From the NCBI RefSeq assembly GCF_009746565.1, contig NZ_WRPN01000002.1, positions 248,001-312,000 of the forward strand: a DNA stretch of 64,000 nt, given 5' to 3'. The notes under the pieces were generated by a model. That model saw only the letters and a list, made by a program, of their open reading frames with translations. It did not search any database and was not told the DNA's origin. This DNA comes from Mariniflexile maritimum. GTDB lineage: Bacteria > Bacteroidota > Bacteroidia > Flavobacteriales > Flavobacteriaceae. Shown one piece after another: positions 8,872 to 17,589 of this stretch. A program made the translations under genes and the position numbers. Positions within the stretch are counted from its first letter, which is position 1, and each line of letters opens with the position of its first letter.

Positions 8872-9765
8872 TTGAGCAACCCAAAAACGTCGTTAACAAC
8901 CGTTTCGGTGATTTCAGATTTTAAGGAAATCACTAAAATGCGCCTGTCGTTAAGTGTGGTGTTCTCATCATTGGCGGGGTATTTGTTGGGCGTTGAAACC
9001 GTCGATTACAAAACCTTGATTTTATTGGCTTTTGGCGGTTATTTTATGGTGGGTGCTTCCAACGCGTTTAACCAAATTATTGAAAAAGACTTAGATGCGT
9101 TGATGAAACGAACCAAAAACCGGCCCATTCCTTCGGGGCGCATGTCGGTTAACACAGCTTTTGTTATTGCGACGCTTTTCACCATATTGGGCATCGCCAT
9201 TTTGTATAGCATCAATAAGCAAACGGCCATGTTTGGCGCCATTTCCATTTTTTTATATACCTGCGCCTATACGCCTTTAAAAACCAAGACCCCTTTGGCG
9301 GTTTTTGTGGGGGCCATTCCTGGGGCCATTCCGTTTATGTTGGGTTGGGTAGCGGCGACCAATAATTTTGGCATAGAACCTGGTACCTTGTTTGCGTTGC
9401 AGTTTTTTTGGCAATTTCCGCATTTTTGGGCCATTGGATGGTTTTTGTACGATGATTATGAAAAAGCCGGGTTTTTCATGCTCCCCACAGGCAAACAAGA
9501 TAAAGGTACCGCGGTGCAAACCATTATGTACACCATTTGGACGCTCTTGGTATCCATTATTCCGGTGTTTGGCTTTACAGGGTCGTTGCGGCTATCGATT
9601 GTGGCGGCAGTAATTGTTTTTGTTTTAGGGTTGGGTATGGTCTATTACGCTTTCCGATTGTTTAAGGAAATGACCGTAACGGCCGCAAGGCAACTAATGA
9701 TAGCCAGTGTTTCGTACATAACGTTGGTACAAATTGTATATGTAATTGATAAATTTATAAGATAA
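8872..9765 (+). CDS. cyoE: Protoheme IX farnesyltransferase (heme O synthase)
   Basis: CyoE/CtaB adds a farnesyl group to heme B to make heme O for the terminal oxidases encoded next to it. It is a 297-residue, multi-helix inner-membrane protein with the prenyltransferase signature NAFNQIIEKDLDALMKRT followed by NRPIPSG (residues 67-89). The start is TTG: the first ATG would begin at MRLSLSV and cut the conserved DFKEITK region. It is 2 bases from the subunit III gene and clearly in the same operon. Confidence 0.95.
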   Translation: MSNPKTSLTTVSVISDFKEITKMRLSLSVVFSSLAGYLLGVETVDYKTLILLAFGGYFMVGASNAFNQIIEKDLDALMKRTKNRPIPSGRMSVNTAFVIATLFTILGIAILYSINKQTAMFGAISIFLYTCAYTPLKTKTPLAVFVGAIPGAIPFMLGWVAATNNFGIEPGTLFALQFFWQFPHFWAIGWFLYDDYEKAGFFMLPTGKQDKGTAVQTIMYTIWTLLVSIIPVFGFTGSLRLSIVAAVIVFVLGLGMVYYAFRLFKEMTVTAARQLMIASVSYITLVQIVYVIDKFIR

Positions 9766-9767
9766 CC

Positions 9768-10349
9768 ATGGATTTAACGCAGGGAACTTTTGAAGAAAAA
9801 AATAACCGGGCCAAAAAAATGATGCTTTGGTTTGGAATCATTTCACTGGTAATGTCCTTTGCCGGATGGACAAGTGCTTTTGTTGTAAGCAGCTCCCGAC
9901 CCGATTGGTTGAAGGATTTTGTGCTGCCCAATGCGTTTATTATCAGTACCTTCGTTATTTTTTTAAGTAGCATCACGTTTATGTTGGCTAAAAAAGCCTT
10001 AAAAGCCAACCATCGAAAAGTTGTTGCATTATGGCTTATTGCAACCTTAATTCTAGGGTTGGTTTTCATTTACAACCAATTTTTAGGGTTTCAACAAATT
10101 ATAGATCTAGGATATAACTTCACGGGGCCAACCAGCAATGTTACCATGTCGTACATCTATTTAATAGCGGTTGTGCACATTTTACACGTGGTGGTTGGGC
10201 TTATTTGCTTGTTGGTTGTAATTTATAATCATTTTAAACAGAAGTATGGGCCATCTAAAATGCTTGGTTTTGAACTTGCTGCCACTTTTTGGCATTTTAT
10301 AGACATACTTTGGGTATATCTCTTTTTATTCTTATATTTCGTGGGATAG
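9768..10349 (+). CDS. Cytochrome c oxidase subunit III (short form)
   Basis: A 193-residue membrane protein with five hydrophobic segments (about 19-40, 53-74, 84-103, 125-150, 168-190). KKMMLWFGIISLVMSFAGWTSAF, VVHILHVVVGLI and FWHFIDILWVYLFLFLYF are heme-copper oxidase subunit III signatures. It would stabilise the catalytic subunits, which are not in this window. It follows cyoE directly and precedes a second, longer subunit III, a pair that is usual in Bacteroidota. Confidence 0.92.
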   Translation: MDLTQGTFEEKNNRAKKMMLWFGIISLVMSFAGWTSAFVVSSSRPDWLKDFVLPNAFIISTFVIFLSSITFMLAKKALKANHRKVVALWLIATLILGLVFIYNQFLGFQQIIDLGYNFTGPTSNVTMSYIYLIAVVHILHVVVGLICLLVVIYNHFKQKYGPSKMLGFELAATFWHFIDILWVYLFLFLYFVG

Positions 10350-10430
10350 TTTTTATTATTTTTTCAAATGACAAATGTCATATTTTAAAATATTTTTACA
10401 TTTCGTTTTTTTAAAATTAATGGATGTAAA

Positions 10431-10461
10431 TTTCGTTAAATAGATAAATTGATTATTTTTG
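10431..10461 (+). promoter_or_regulatory. Candidate promoter for the second subunit III gene
   Basis: TTTC at 10431-10434, 19 bases, then TATTTTTG at 10454-10461. The -7 box is an exact match and the -33 box has one mismatch. The 141-base gap before the gene is unusually long for this cluster, which supports a separate start of transcription. Confidence 0.5.
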
Positions 10462-10490
10462 TCCCACTTAAAAAAAACAACCAATAAAAT

Positions 10491-11471
10491 ATGAGTACAT
10501 CAGTTGTAAGCACTGGCACGGAAGGAAAAACTTGGGGAGGCGGTAACGAACCGTTACAAGCGAGTTACGGCAAGATGATGATGTGGTTTTTCATCGTTTC
10601 AGATGCCCTAACATTTTCCGGTTTTTTAGCGGCCTATGGTTTTTCGAGATTTAAGTTTATTGAAACATGGCCCATTGCCGATGAGGTGTTTACTCACGTA
10701 CCCTTTTTGCACGGGCAGGAACACCCCATGATTTATGTGGCGTTTATGACGTTTGTGCTTATCATGTCGTCTGTTACCATGGTACTTGCCGTAGATGCAG
10801 GCCATCATTTAAACAAGGCAAAAGTAACGCTTTACATGTTTTTAACCATCATTGGTGGTTTAATATTCGTTGGATCGCAAGCTTGGGAATGGGCAACTTT
10901 TATAAAAGGCGATTATGGTGCGGTTCAAACAAAAGGCGGAAACATCATTCAATTTGTAAATGCTGAAGGCCATCGGGTGGCATTAAGGGATTTTGTGGTA
11001 GCTGCCCCAACCGAAAGGGAACAATTGGAAAGAAAAGACGGTTTTTGGTTTCAAAAGGAAGGATCCTTGCCAACTTATACCCTAAACGATGTCATTTCAG
11101 GCTTTGACGCGCATCCAGATATGCTCATCAGGACGCAAACCCTGAACGAGCACGGTCATAAAACGGTACTTTCAAGAGGGGAGTCGTTGCAAATGCTAAA
11201 AAATAACGGGAAGCACGTTGTAGAAGGTGCCAACCTGCATGAAAATGAATACGGTTCGCCATTGTTTGCCGATTTCTTTTTCTTCATCACAGGGTTTCAC
11301 GGGTTTCACGTGTTAACGGGCGTTATTATCAACATTATCATTTTCTTCAACGTTATTCTAGGAACCTATGAAAAGCGCGGAAGCTATGAAATGGTTGAAA
11401 AAGTAGGACTTTATTGGCACTTTGTAGATTTGGTTTGGGTATTTGTATTTACCTTCTTCTACCTAGTTTAA
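10491..11471 (+). CDS. Cytochrome c oxidase subunit III (long form with soluble insert)
   Basis: A 326-residue subunit III. The N-terminal part (ASYGKMMMWFFIVSDALTFSGF) and the C-terminal part (FFFFITGFHGFHVLTGVI, YWHFVDLVWVFVFTFFYLV) carry the family motifs. Between helices, about residues 140-255, lies a charged hydrophilic insertion not needed by classic subunits III and likely outside the membrane. The function is as for the preceding gene, in the same respiratory complex. Confidence 0.92.
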   Translation: MSTSVVSTGTEGKTWGGGNEPLQASYGKMMMWFFIVSDALTFSGFLAAYGFSRFKFIETWPIADEVFTHVPFLHGQEHPMIYVAFMTFVLIMSSVTMVLAVDAGHHLNKAKVTLYMFLTIIGGLIFVGSQAWEWATFIKGDYGAVQTKGGNIIQFVNAEGHRVALRDFVVAAPTEREQLERKDGFWFQKEGSLPTYTLNDVISGFDAHPDMLIRTQTLNEHGHKTVLSRGESLQMLKNNGKHVVEGANLHENEYGSPLFADFFFFITGFHGFHVLTGVIINIIIFFNVILGTYEKRGSYEMVEKVGLYWHFVDLVWVFVFTFFYLV

Positions 11472-11493
11472 TTCATAAAAACATACATTTAAT

Positions 11494-11874
11494 ATGGCAC
11501 ACGCACATAAATTAGGAATTTTAAGAGGCTTGATTACCTTTAAGTCGGTTACCCACAAAATTTGGGGCGTATTAATTCTTTTAACCATAGTAACCACCGT
11601 TGAAGTTGTTTTGGGTATTTACAAACCCGAACCATTAAAAGCCCATTTTTTGGGGATGAAATTGCTTAACTGGATATTCATTATTTTAACCATTGTGAAG
11701 GCTTACTATATTACCTGGGACTTCATGCACATGCGCGATGAAGTAAAAGCCTTGCGACGCATGGTAGTTTGGACCACCGTATTCTTGATCATCTATTTGA
11801 TTTTTATTTTGTTGCAAGAAGGTGGATACGTTTTTGATGTTTTTAAAAACGGTTATATAAAAACAGATTTTTAA
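11494..11874 (+). CDS. Cytochrome c oxidase subunit IV family protein
   Basis: A 126-residue protein with three hydrophobic segments (about 26-45, 55-75, 91-110) of the small prokaryotic oxidase subunit IV type (FIILTIVKAYYITWDFMHMRDE). It lies 22 bases after subunit III and is followed by a strong terminator, so it closes this transcript. Its role in the complex is structural. Confidence 0.88.
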   Translation: MAHAHKLGILRGLITFKSVTHKIWGVLILLTIVTTVEVVLGIYKPEPLKAHFLGMKLLNWIFIILTIVKAYYITWDFMHMRDEVKALRRMVVWTTVFLIIYLIFILLQEGGYVFDVFKNGYIKTDF

Positions 11875-11901
11875 CTTAATATTTTAGTTAAATAGATATA
11901 T

Positions 11902-11929
11902 AAAGGCGGTTATTAAACCGCCTTTTTTT
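11902..11929 (+). terminator. Rho-independent terminator after subunit IV
   Basis: AAAGGCGGTT and AACCGCCTTT form a perfect 10-base-pair stem with a 4-base loop, followed by a run of T. Confidence 0.93.
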
Positions 11930-11936
11930 ATTTTTG
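11929..11936 (+). promoter_or_regulatory. Possible -7 box for the SCO gene group
   Basis: TATTTTTG fits TAnnTTTG and lies 38 bases before the next gene, but it overlaps the terminator T run and no clear -33 box is seen. The terminator makes a new promoter here necessary. Confidence 0.35.
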
Positions 11937-11974
11937 CGCTATGTTTGGTTTGATAATAAAAAACAATCGTTTTA

Positions 11975-12694
11975 ATGGACTATAAGAAGGTTGGCAGGTA
12001 TTTTGTTTTGGCTATTTTGTTTTTTCTACCGGTAACCTTTTTGTTGCTTTTGTACCCGGCAACCCATAATTATAAACCCTTGGATATTGTTGGTGAATCG
12101 GTTTTGGATTTGGACGGTTTTACGTCCGATACGGGCGATAAAATAAGTCTAAAAGACCATATTACCGTGTTAGCTTTTTTCGGAAGCCAACCCTTGGATA
12201 ACCTTACGCAAGCATCCAACCTAAAGGAATTGGTTTACGATAAGTTTAAAGGTTTTAAAAATTTTCAAATTGTTTTAGTGATGCCCAACGGCACGCAGGA
12301 AGCTGCGGAAACACTTAAAAAGGAAATCAACGCTTATGAAGATATGCGGTTTTGGCATATTGTTTTTAGCAAACCCGAGGCTATTAAAAATGTTTACAAT
12401 AGTTTAAAAAATGAAATGCCTCTGGATGCAAATTTGGCAACAAACAATATAGTTATAATCGATAAAGATTTGAACCAACGAGGCCGACTGGACGACAGGA
12501 GCGATAATGAAAAGGCAAAAAACCGTCCGGTATATGGCTTAAATGCTTACGATTGTATTGAAGTAGCCGAAATTAAAAATAAAATGTGCGACGATGTGCG
12601 TATCCTGCTTACAGAATATAGGCAAAAACGAAAAGGCGAATTTAATTCGGAAATACGAAGAGCCAACGATTTAAAAGGGGTGAAACATGAATAA
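11975..12694 (+). CDS. Membrane-anchored SCO/thioredoxin-like protein lacking the CxxxC motif
   Basis: A 239-residue protein with one N-terminal membrane segment (about 8-28) and a periplasmic domain. The pattern DLDGFTSDTGDKISLKDHITVLAFFGS parallels the opening of SCO proteins, but where SCO1 has CxxxC this protein reads SQPLDN, so it cannot bind copper or do dithiol chemistry in the usual way. Two cysteines near the end (YDCIEVAEIKNKMCDD) are not arranged as a redox pair. It sits 12 bases before SCO1 and may assist oxidase assembly. The function is inferred from context only. Confidence 0.6.
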   Translation: MDYKKVGRYFVLAILFFLPVTFLLLLYPATHNYKPLDIVGESVLDLDGFTSDTGDKISLKDHITVLAFFGSQPLDNLTQASNLKELVYDKFKGFKNFQIVLVMPNGTQEAAETLKKEINAYEDMRFWHIVFSKPEAIKNVYNSLKNEMPLDANLATNNIVIIDKDLNQRGRLDDRSDNEKAKNRPVYGLNAYDCIEVAEIKNKMCDDVRILLTEYRQKRKGEFNSEIRRANDLKGVKHE

Positions 12695-12706
12695 AAAAAC
12701 AGTAAA

Positions 12707-13447
12707 ATGAAAAAAACAAATTATTCATACATAGGCATCGCCTTCATTATTTTGGTGTTCGGTATTTATTTCGTTCCTAAAATTGTTGACAGAATCACAA
12801 ATAACGACATGGTTAGAAACGATGGGGGCACACGATTGAGCATCAATAAAAACAAAAAGGAGTCCGATTTAGCGTTTATCGAAATTAATGGCGAGCGCAA
12901 AAAAGTGCCGGCTTTTTCGTTTACAAATCAAGATGGTAAAACCATAAGCAATAAAGATTATGAGGGAAAGGTATATGTTATTGAATTTTTCTTCACCACC
13001 TGCCCCACCATTTGCCCACGTATGAATGCAAACTTAATCCAAATTCAAAACACGTTTAAAGATTTTGACAACTTTGGTGTAGCCTCATTTACCATAAACC
13101 CTGATCATGATACTTCCGAGGTATTAAAAGCTTATGCCGAAAAGTATGGCGTAACCAATCCCAATTGGCATTTAATGACGGGCAACCAAACAGCTATTTA
13201 CAAATTGGCCAACGAAGGTTTTAACCTCTACACCGCAAAAGATGATACCGTGGAAGGTGGTTTTGAACATTCGGGCAATTTTGCGTTAATTGATAAAAAC
13301 GGGTTTTTACGCTCCAGAATCGTAAACGGAAATCCCATTATTTTTTATAACGGTATGATTTCAGAAGCCGAAAAAGCAGATGACGAAGGCATGCCAGAAG
13401 AAATTAGTATTTTAAAAGCAGACATAAAAAAATTACTTAACGAATAA
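12707..13447 (+). CDS. SCO1/SenC family copper chaperone
   Basis: A 246-residue protein delivering copper to the CuA site of cytochrome oxidase. A membrane anchor is at about 7-24; the thioredoxin-like domain has the copper ligands Cys99 and Cys103 in TTCPTICPRMN and His188 in GGFEHSGNFALID. The position after the oxidase subunits and before DUF420 fits. The start MKKTNYSY is preceded by a short A-rich leader. Confidence 0.93.
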   Translation: MKKTNYSYIGIAFIILVFGIYFVPKIVDRITNNDMVRNDGGTRLSINKNKKESDLAFIEINGERKKVPAFSFTNQDGKTISNKDYEGKVYVIEFFFTTCPTICPRMNANLIQIQNTFKDFDNFGVASFTINPDHDTSEVLKAYAEKYGVTNPNWHLMTGNQTAIYKLANEGFNLYTAKDDTVEGGFEHSGNFALIDKNGFLRSRIVNGNPIIFYNGMISEAEKADDEGMPEEISILKADIKKLLNE

Positions 13448-13465
13448 CTATTTTGTGCTTTAATT

Positions 13466-14002
13466 ATGGATAACGGCAAACAAATATTGGATGATAAAAA
13501 ATATAATAGAATTATAGTTATACTCTCTATTTTAATACCCGTTGTGGTTGCCATTTTGTTTGGTGTTAAAATACCAAACGTTGCGCCTTTATCTTTTTTG
13601 CCCCCTATTTATGCCACCATTAATGGTTTAACTGCCGTTATATTGGTTGTGGCACTTGTTGCCATCAAAAATAAAAAGATGGTACTCCACGAAAATTTAA
13701 TGACAACGGCCATAGGCTGTTCGGTAGTGTTTTTGGTTATGTACGTTGCCTATCACATGACCAGCGATTCTACCAAATTTGGCGGTGAGGGCATTATAAA
13801 ATATGTGTATTATTTTATTTTGCTCACACACATCCTGTTGTCTATAATCGTTATTCCATTTGTGTTGATCACTTATGTACGAGCCATTACCAACAATATC
13901 GAAAAGCATAAGAAAATAGCAAAAATCACGTTTCCCTTATGGCTATATGTTGCGGTGTCGGGAGTTATTGTTTATGTTTTGATTTCACCTTATTACGTTT
14001 AA
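13466..14002 (+). CDS. DUF420 family membrane protein (CtaM/YozB-like)
   Basis: A 178-residue protein with five membrane segments. LHENLMTTAI, VAYHMTSDSTKFGGEG and YYFILLTHILLSIIVIPFVL carry the conserved histidines of DUF420. In Bacillus and Staphylococcus, DUF420 proteins (CtaM) are needed for heme-copper oxidase activity, which agrees with the gene order here. Confidence 0.88.
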   Translation: MDNGKQILDDKKYNRIIVILSILIPVVVAILFGVKIPNVAPLSFLPPIYATINGLTAVILVVALVAIKNKKMVLHENLMTTAIGCSVVFLVMYVAYHMTSDSTKFGGEGIIKYVYYFILLTHILLSIIVIPFVLITYVRAITNNIEKHKKIAKITFPLWLYVAVSGVIVYVLISPYYV

Positions 14003-14003
14003 A

Positions 14004-14225
14004 ATGAAAAAACCAACCCTCTTTTTTTTCTTGTCTTTTCTCTTTTTTATTGAAAAAACAAACGCCCAGTGCGCGATGTGTCGAGCGGTTTTGGAAACGG
14101 CCGAAGGACAAACGGCTGCCGAAGGCATTAACGACGGGATTGTGTATTTAATGGCAGTACCTTACATACTAATTGCAGGGATTGGCTATTTCATTTATAA
14201 GAAATACAATACGTTAAAAAAGTAA
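14004..14225 (+). CDS. Small membrane protein with CxxC motif
   Basis: A 73-residue protein: a signal-like N-terminus ending in NAQ, immediately a CAMC pair (residues about 23-26), a short helical stretch, and one membrane helix (about 48-66) with a basic tail. It begins 1 base after the DUF420 gene, so it is translationally coupled. The exposed CxxC at the membrane surface suggests metal binding or thiol exchange during oxidase maturation; this is inference, as I do not recognise a characterised family. Confidence 0.72.
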   Translation: MKKPTLFFFLSFLFFIEKTNAQCAMCRAVLETAEGQTAAEGINDGIVYLMAVPYILIAGIGYFIYKKYNTLKK

Positions 14226-14313
14226 TAAAAACTTTTTTAAGCGCCGTATGTAACATTTCTTTGTATAGTTAGTCTTATTTATAACAAGGTTTCATTGCTT
14301 AACCATCCAATAC

Positions 14314-15018
14314 ATGTTAGAAATACATAATTTACACAAATCATATCCCATAGGCGAATCCAGTTTACATGTTTTAAAAGGCATCGATTTAAAGGTAGAT
14401 CAAGGTGAAATGGTTGCCATTATGGGCTCGTCGGGCTCAGGGAAATCAACCTTATTGAATATCATAGGCATGTTGGACGAAGCAGATTCGGGCGAATACA
14501 TCCTCGACGGGTTGCCCATTAAAAACCTTACCGAAAAAAAAGCCGCCGTTTACAGAAACAAGTTTTTAGGGTTTATTTTTCAATCTTTCAACCTTATAAA
14601 TTACAAAAACGCCCTCGAAAATGTGGCGCTTCCGTTATATTATCAAGGCATGAAACGTAAAGAACGTAACGAACTGGCCATGTTTCACCTAGAAAAAGTA
14701 GGGTTGGCAAATTGGGCGCACCATTTGCCTAAAGAACTTTCGGGCGGTCAAAACCAACGTGTAGCCATCGCGAGGGCATTGGCGGCAAATCCAAAATTAT
14801 TGTTGGCAGATGAGCCCACTGGTGCTTTGGATTCTAAAACTTCCCATGAAATCATGGAGTTTATCCAACAGTTAAACGATGAGGGAAAAACCATTTTAAT
14901 GGTTACCCACGAAGAAGATATTGCCAACATGTGCAAACGTATTGTTAGGTTGCGCGACGGCGTTATCGTGGAAGACAAATTTGTAGAACAAGTAAGGTTA
15001 AAACAACAGTATGTTTGA
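14314..15018 (+). CDS. ABC transporter ATP-binding protein, MacB/LolD type
   Basis: A 234-residue ATPase. Walker A GSSGSGKST is at 38-46, the ABC signature LSGGQ is near 144, Walker B is LLLADEP, and the H-loop is MVTHEED. Sequence type and neighbours (two FtsX/MacB permeases, adaptor, TolC) place it in a tripartite exporter that acts mechanically across the envelope. It overlaps the first permease by 8 bases. Confidence 0.95.
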   Translation: MLEIHNLHKSYPIGESSLHVLKGIDLKVDQGEMVAIMGSSGSGKSTLLNIIGMLDEADSGEYILDGLPIKNLTEKKAAVYRNKFLGFIFQSFNLINYKNALENVALPLYYQGMKRKERNELAMFHLEKVGLANWAHHLPKELSGGQNQRVAIARALAANPKLLLADEPTGALDSKTSHEIMEFIQQLNDEGKTILMVTHEEDIANMCKRIVRLRDGVIVEDKFVEQVRLKQQYV

Positions 15019-16240
15019 TTTAGACCTTTGGCGCGAGATAGTGCAGAGCATCAATAAAAACAGGACACGTAGTTTACTGTCTGGTTTTACTGTTGCATTC
15101 GCCATTTTGTTGTTTACCATTCTTTTTGGTATCGCAAACGGGTTGCAAAACACGTTTAAGGAAGCCTTTGGTACCGATGCAAACAATTCCATCGTTATTT
15201 TTTCGGGAAGAACTTCCAAAGCCAATAAAGGACTTCAAGCAGGGCGAAAAATCCAGTTTAAAAACGAAGACCGCCAGTTTATCTTGGATGAGTATGGCGA
15301 TAAAGTACAATTCATCACTTCAAAAGTAAATAAAAGTGCCAGTGCTTCTTATAAAGGTGAAAAAGGCAATTACGAGTTACGTGGCGTTCATCCCGAATAC
15401 ATGTTTATTGAAAATAATGTTATCGATAAAGGGCGTTACATCAACCAGCAAGATATAGACAATAAAACCAAAGTTGTAGTTATTGGTAAGGTGGTTGAAG
15501 ACGATTTGTTCTTTAAGGAAAATGCCATTGGCAAATACATAAACCTAAGCGGTATTCCCTATAAAATTGTGGGCGTTTTTACCGATGATGAAGGCGATAG
15601 TGAAGAAAGCGTTATTTACATGCCCATTTCTACAACCCAGTTTTTATACGGGAATAACGATTTTGTCGATTTAATCCACTTAACCTACAACCCCGAACTT
15701 AATAACGACCAAGCCCTATCTTTTGGAACCGATTTAACCAAAAGCTTAAAAGAACGGTTTTCGGTAGCGCAAAGCGACCAACGTGCCATTCGCCTTTTTA
15801 ATATGGCCGAAGGCACCAAACAGGTTGAAATAATGACCATGAGTTTAACCTTCATCATCCTCATTATTGGCTTCGGAACCTTAATTGCAGGTATTGTGGG
15901 CGTTAGCAACATCATGATTTTTATCGTGAAAGAGCGTACTAAGGAAATAGGCATCCGAAAAGCATTAGGAGCATCGCCAAAATCGATCGTGTCCATCATT
16001 TTATTGGAATCCATCCTTATTACCGCTATTGCAGGTTATGTTGGACTGTTGGTGGGCGTTGGCGTTTTGGAACTTGTGGGCCCAAGCCTTAAGGAATATT
16101 TCATAAAAGACCCTGGTGTAAGTAACAGTTTGGTAATTGGCGCAACCATCACCTTAATTGTTGCCGGTGCCATTGCTGGTTATTTACCCGCAAAAAAAGC
16201 ATCGCAAATTAAACCCATTGTAGCACTAAGAAACGACTAA
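15011..16240 (+). CDS. ABC transporter permease, MacB/FtsX type (first)
   Basis: A 409-residue permease: one N-terminal helix (about 20-42), a large periplasmic domain (MacB_PCD) and three C-terminal helices with the FtsX core motif VKERTKEIGIRKALGASPKSI. The topology is typical of MacB. Together with the next permease it probably forms a heterodimer, since both are full length and adjacent. Confidence 0.94.
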   Translation: MFDLDLWREIVQSINKNRTRSLLSGFTVAFAILLFTILFGIANGLQNTFKEAFGTDANNSIVIFSGRTSKANKGLQAGRKIQFKNEDRQFILDEYGDKVQFITSKVNKSASASYKGEKGNYELRGVHPEYMFIENNVIDKGRYINQQDIDNKTKVVVIGKVVEDDLFFKENAIGKYINLSGIPYKIVGVFTDDEGDSEESVIYMPISTTQFLYGNNDFVDLIHLTYNPELNNDQALSFGTDLTKSLKERFSVAQSDQRAIRLFNMAEGTKQVEIMTMSLTFIILIIGFGTLIAGIVGVSNIMIFIVKERTKEIGIRKALGASPKSIVSIILLESILITAIAGYVGLLVGVGVLELVGPSLKEYFIKDPGVSNSLVIGATITLIVAGAIAGYLPAKKASQIKPIVALRND

Positions 16241-16242
16241 AC

Positions 16243-17487
16243 ATGTTTAGATTTTTAATTGATAGAGATACGTGGCAAGAGGTTTTTGATAGCTTTAGTA
16301 AAAACAAACTAAGGTCTATTTTAACCATGGTAGGCGTTTGGTGGGGCATTTTATTATTAATTGGGTTACTGGGTTCTGCCAGAGGTTTGGAAAATTCGTT
16401 TAACCGATTGTTTGGCGATTTTGCAACTAACAGCGTATTTGTTTGGGGGCAAAGTACCAGCAAACCCTTTAAAGGTTTTCAAGAAGGCAAGCAAGTAAAT
16501 TTAACGTTATCCGATGCCAAAAAAGTAGAGGAAAACGTGGTAGGCATCGAGTTTGTGCTTCCTAGAAGTCAGCAATCAACAAGCGTTACCAAAAATTTCC
16601 TTTCTGGAAACTTTCAAATGGCAGGCGATTATCCGTTGTTGGATAAACTTCAAAAGAAAAAACTCATCAGCGGTAGGTTCATCAACCAAAATGATATTGA
16701 AGGCAAGAAAAAAATAGCCATTATTTCCGAGGATACCTACAAGCAACTTTTTGAAAAAGATCACGATCCCATAGGGGAGTATATCGAAATTAACGGCATT
16801 AACTTTAAAGTGGTGGGTATGTTTGAAACTGGAAACATGAACATGGGGCCATCAACCGATATCCATATACCGTTTACAACCTTTCAGCAAATTTATAATA
16901 GAGGTGATAGAATAGGTTGGATGATGATTACGGGAAAACCCGAATACGACATCAAGCAAATTGAAGAAGACGCAAAGTTGTTGCTAAAAAACCTAAATAA
17001 CATCCACCCTGATGATACGCAGGCGTTTGGTAGTTTCAATTTGGGCAAAGAATTTAAAAAGGTAACCGGTTTTTTAACGGGCATGCAATTTTTAACTTGG
17101 TTTGTGGGCATAGCCACCTTGATAGCAGGCGTTTTTGCCATTGGGAATATTTTATTGATAACCGTTAAGGAACGTACCAAAGAAATTGGCGTAAGGCGTG
17201 CTTTGGGTGCAACCCCTTTTGAAATTAAACGCCAAATCGTGGTTGAAGCGGTTTTTTTAACCCTGGTGGCTGGTGTTTTTGGAATTATTACCGGTGGCTG
17301 GATACTCATTGCATTAGACCACTTTTTTGGTCAAGGCCCTAGTGCAGCCATCGTAAACGCCTCGGTTTCAATAGCCGTCGTGTTTGTTGCATTGATAATA
17401 TTAGTGGTTTTAGGTACTTTAATAGGCTTAATACCAGCCTTTAAAGCAACTAGCATCAAGCCCATAGAAGCATTAAGAGAAGAATAA
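16243..17487 (+). CDS. ABC transporter permease, MacB/FtsX type (second)
   Basis: A 414-residue paralogue of the preceding permease, starting 2 bases after it. The same layout is seen, with the core motif VKERTKEIGVRRALGATPFEI and a final segment LIPAFKATSIKPIEALREE. The two paralogues differ throughout the periplasmic domain, consistent with heterodimer specialisation. Confidence 0.94.
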   Translation: MFRFLIDRDTWQEVFDSFSKNKLRSILTMVGVWWGILLLIGLLGSARGLENSFNRLFGDFATNSVFVWGQSTSKPFKGFQEGKQVNLTLSDAKKVEENVVGIEFVLPRSQQSTSVTKNFLSGNFQMAGDYPLLDKLQKKKLISGRFINQNDIEGKKKIAIISEDTYKQLFEKDHDPIGEYIEINGINFKVVGMFETGNMNMGPSTDIHIPFTTFQQIYNRGDRIGWMMITGKPEYDIKQIEEDAKLLLKNLNNIHPDDTQAFGSFNLGKEFKKVTGFLTGMQFLTWFVGIATLIAGVFAIGNILLITVKERTKEIGVRRALGATPFEIKRQIVVEAVFLTLVAGVFGIITGGWILIALDHFFGQGPSAAIVNASVSIAVVFVALIILVVLGTLIGLIPAFKATSIKPIEALREE

Positions 17488-17589
17488 TAGCAAGAATAAC
17501 CCAATGAACCTTCTGTAACTTAACCAATTTTAAATTGAAATCGCTTATAGAAGTAGTATTTGACAAATAATAACAATAAGAATAACCAA

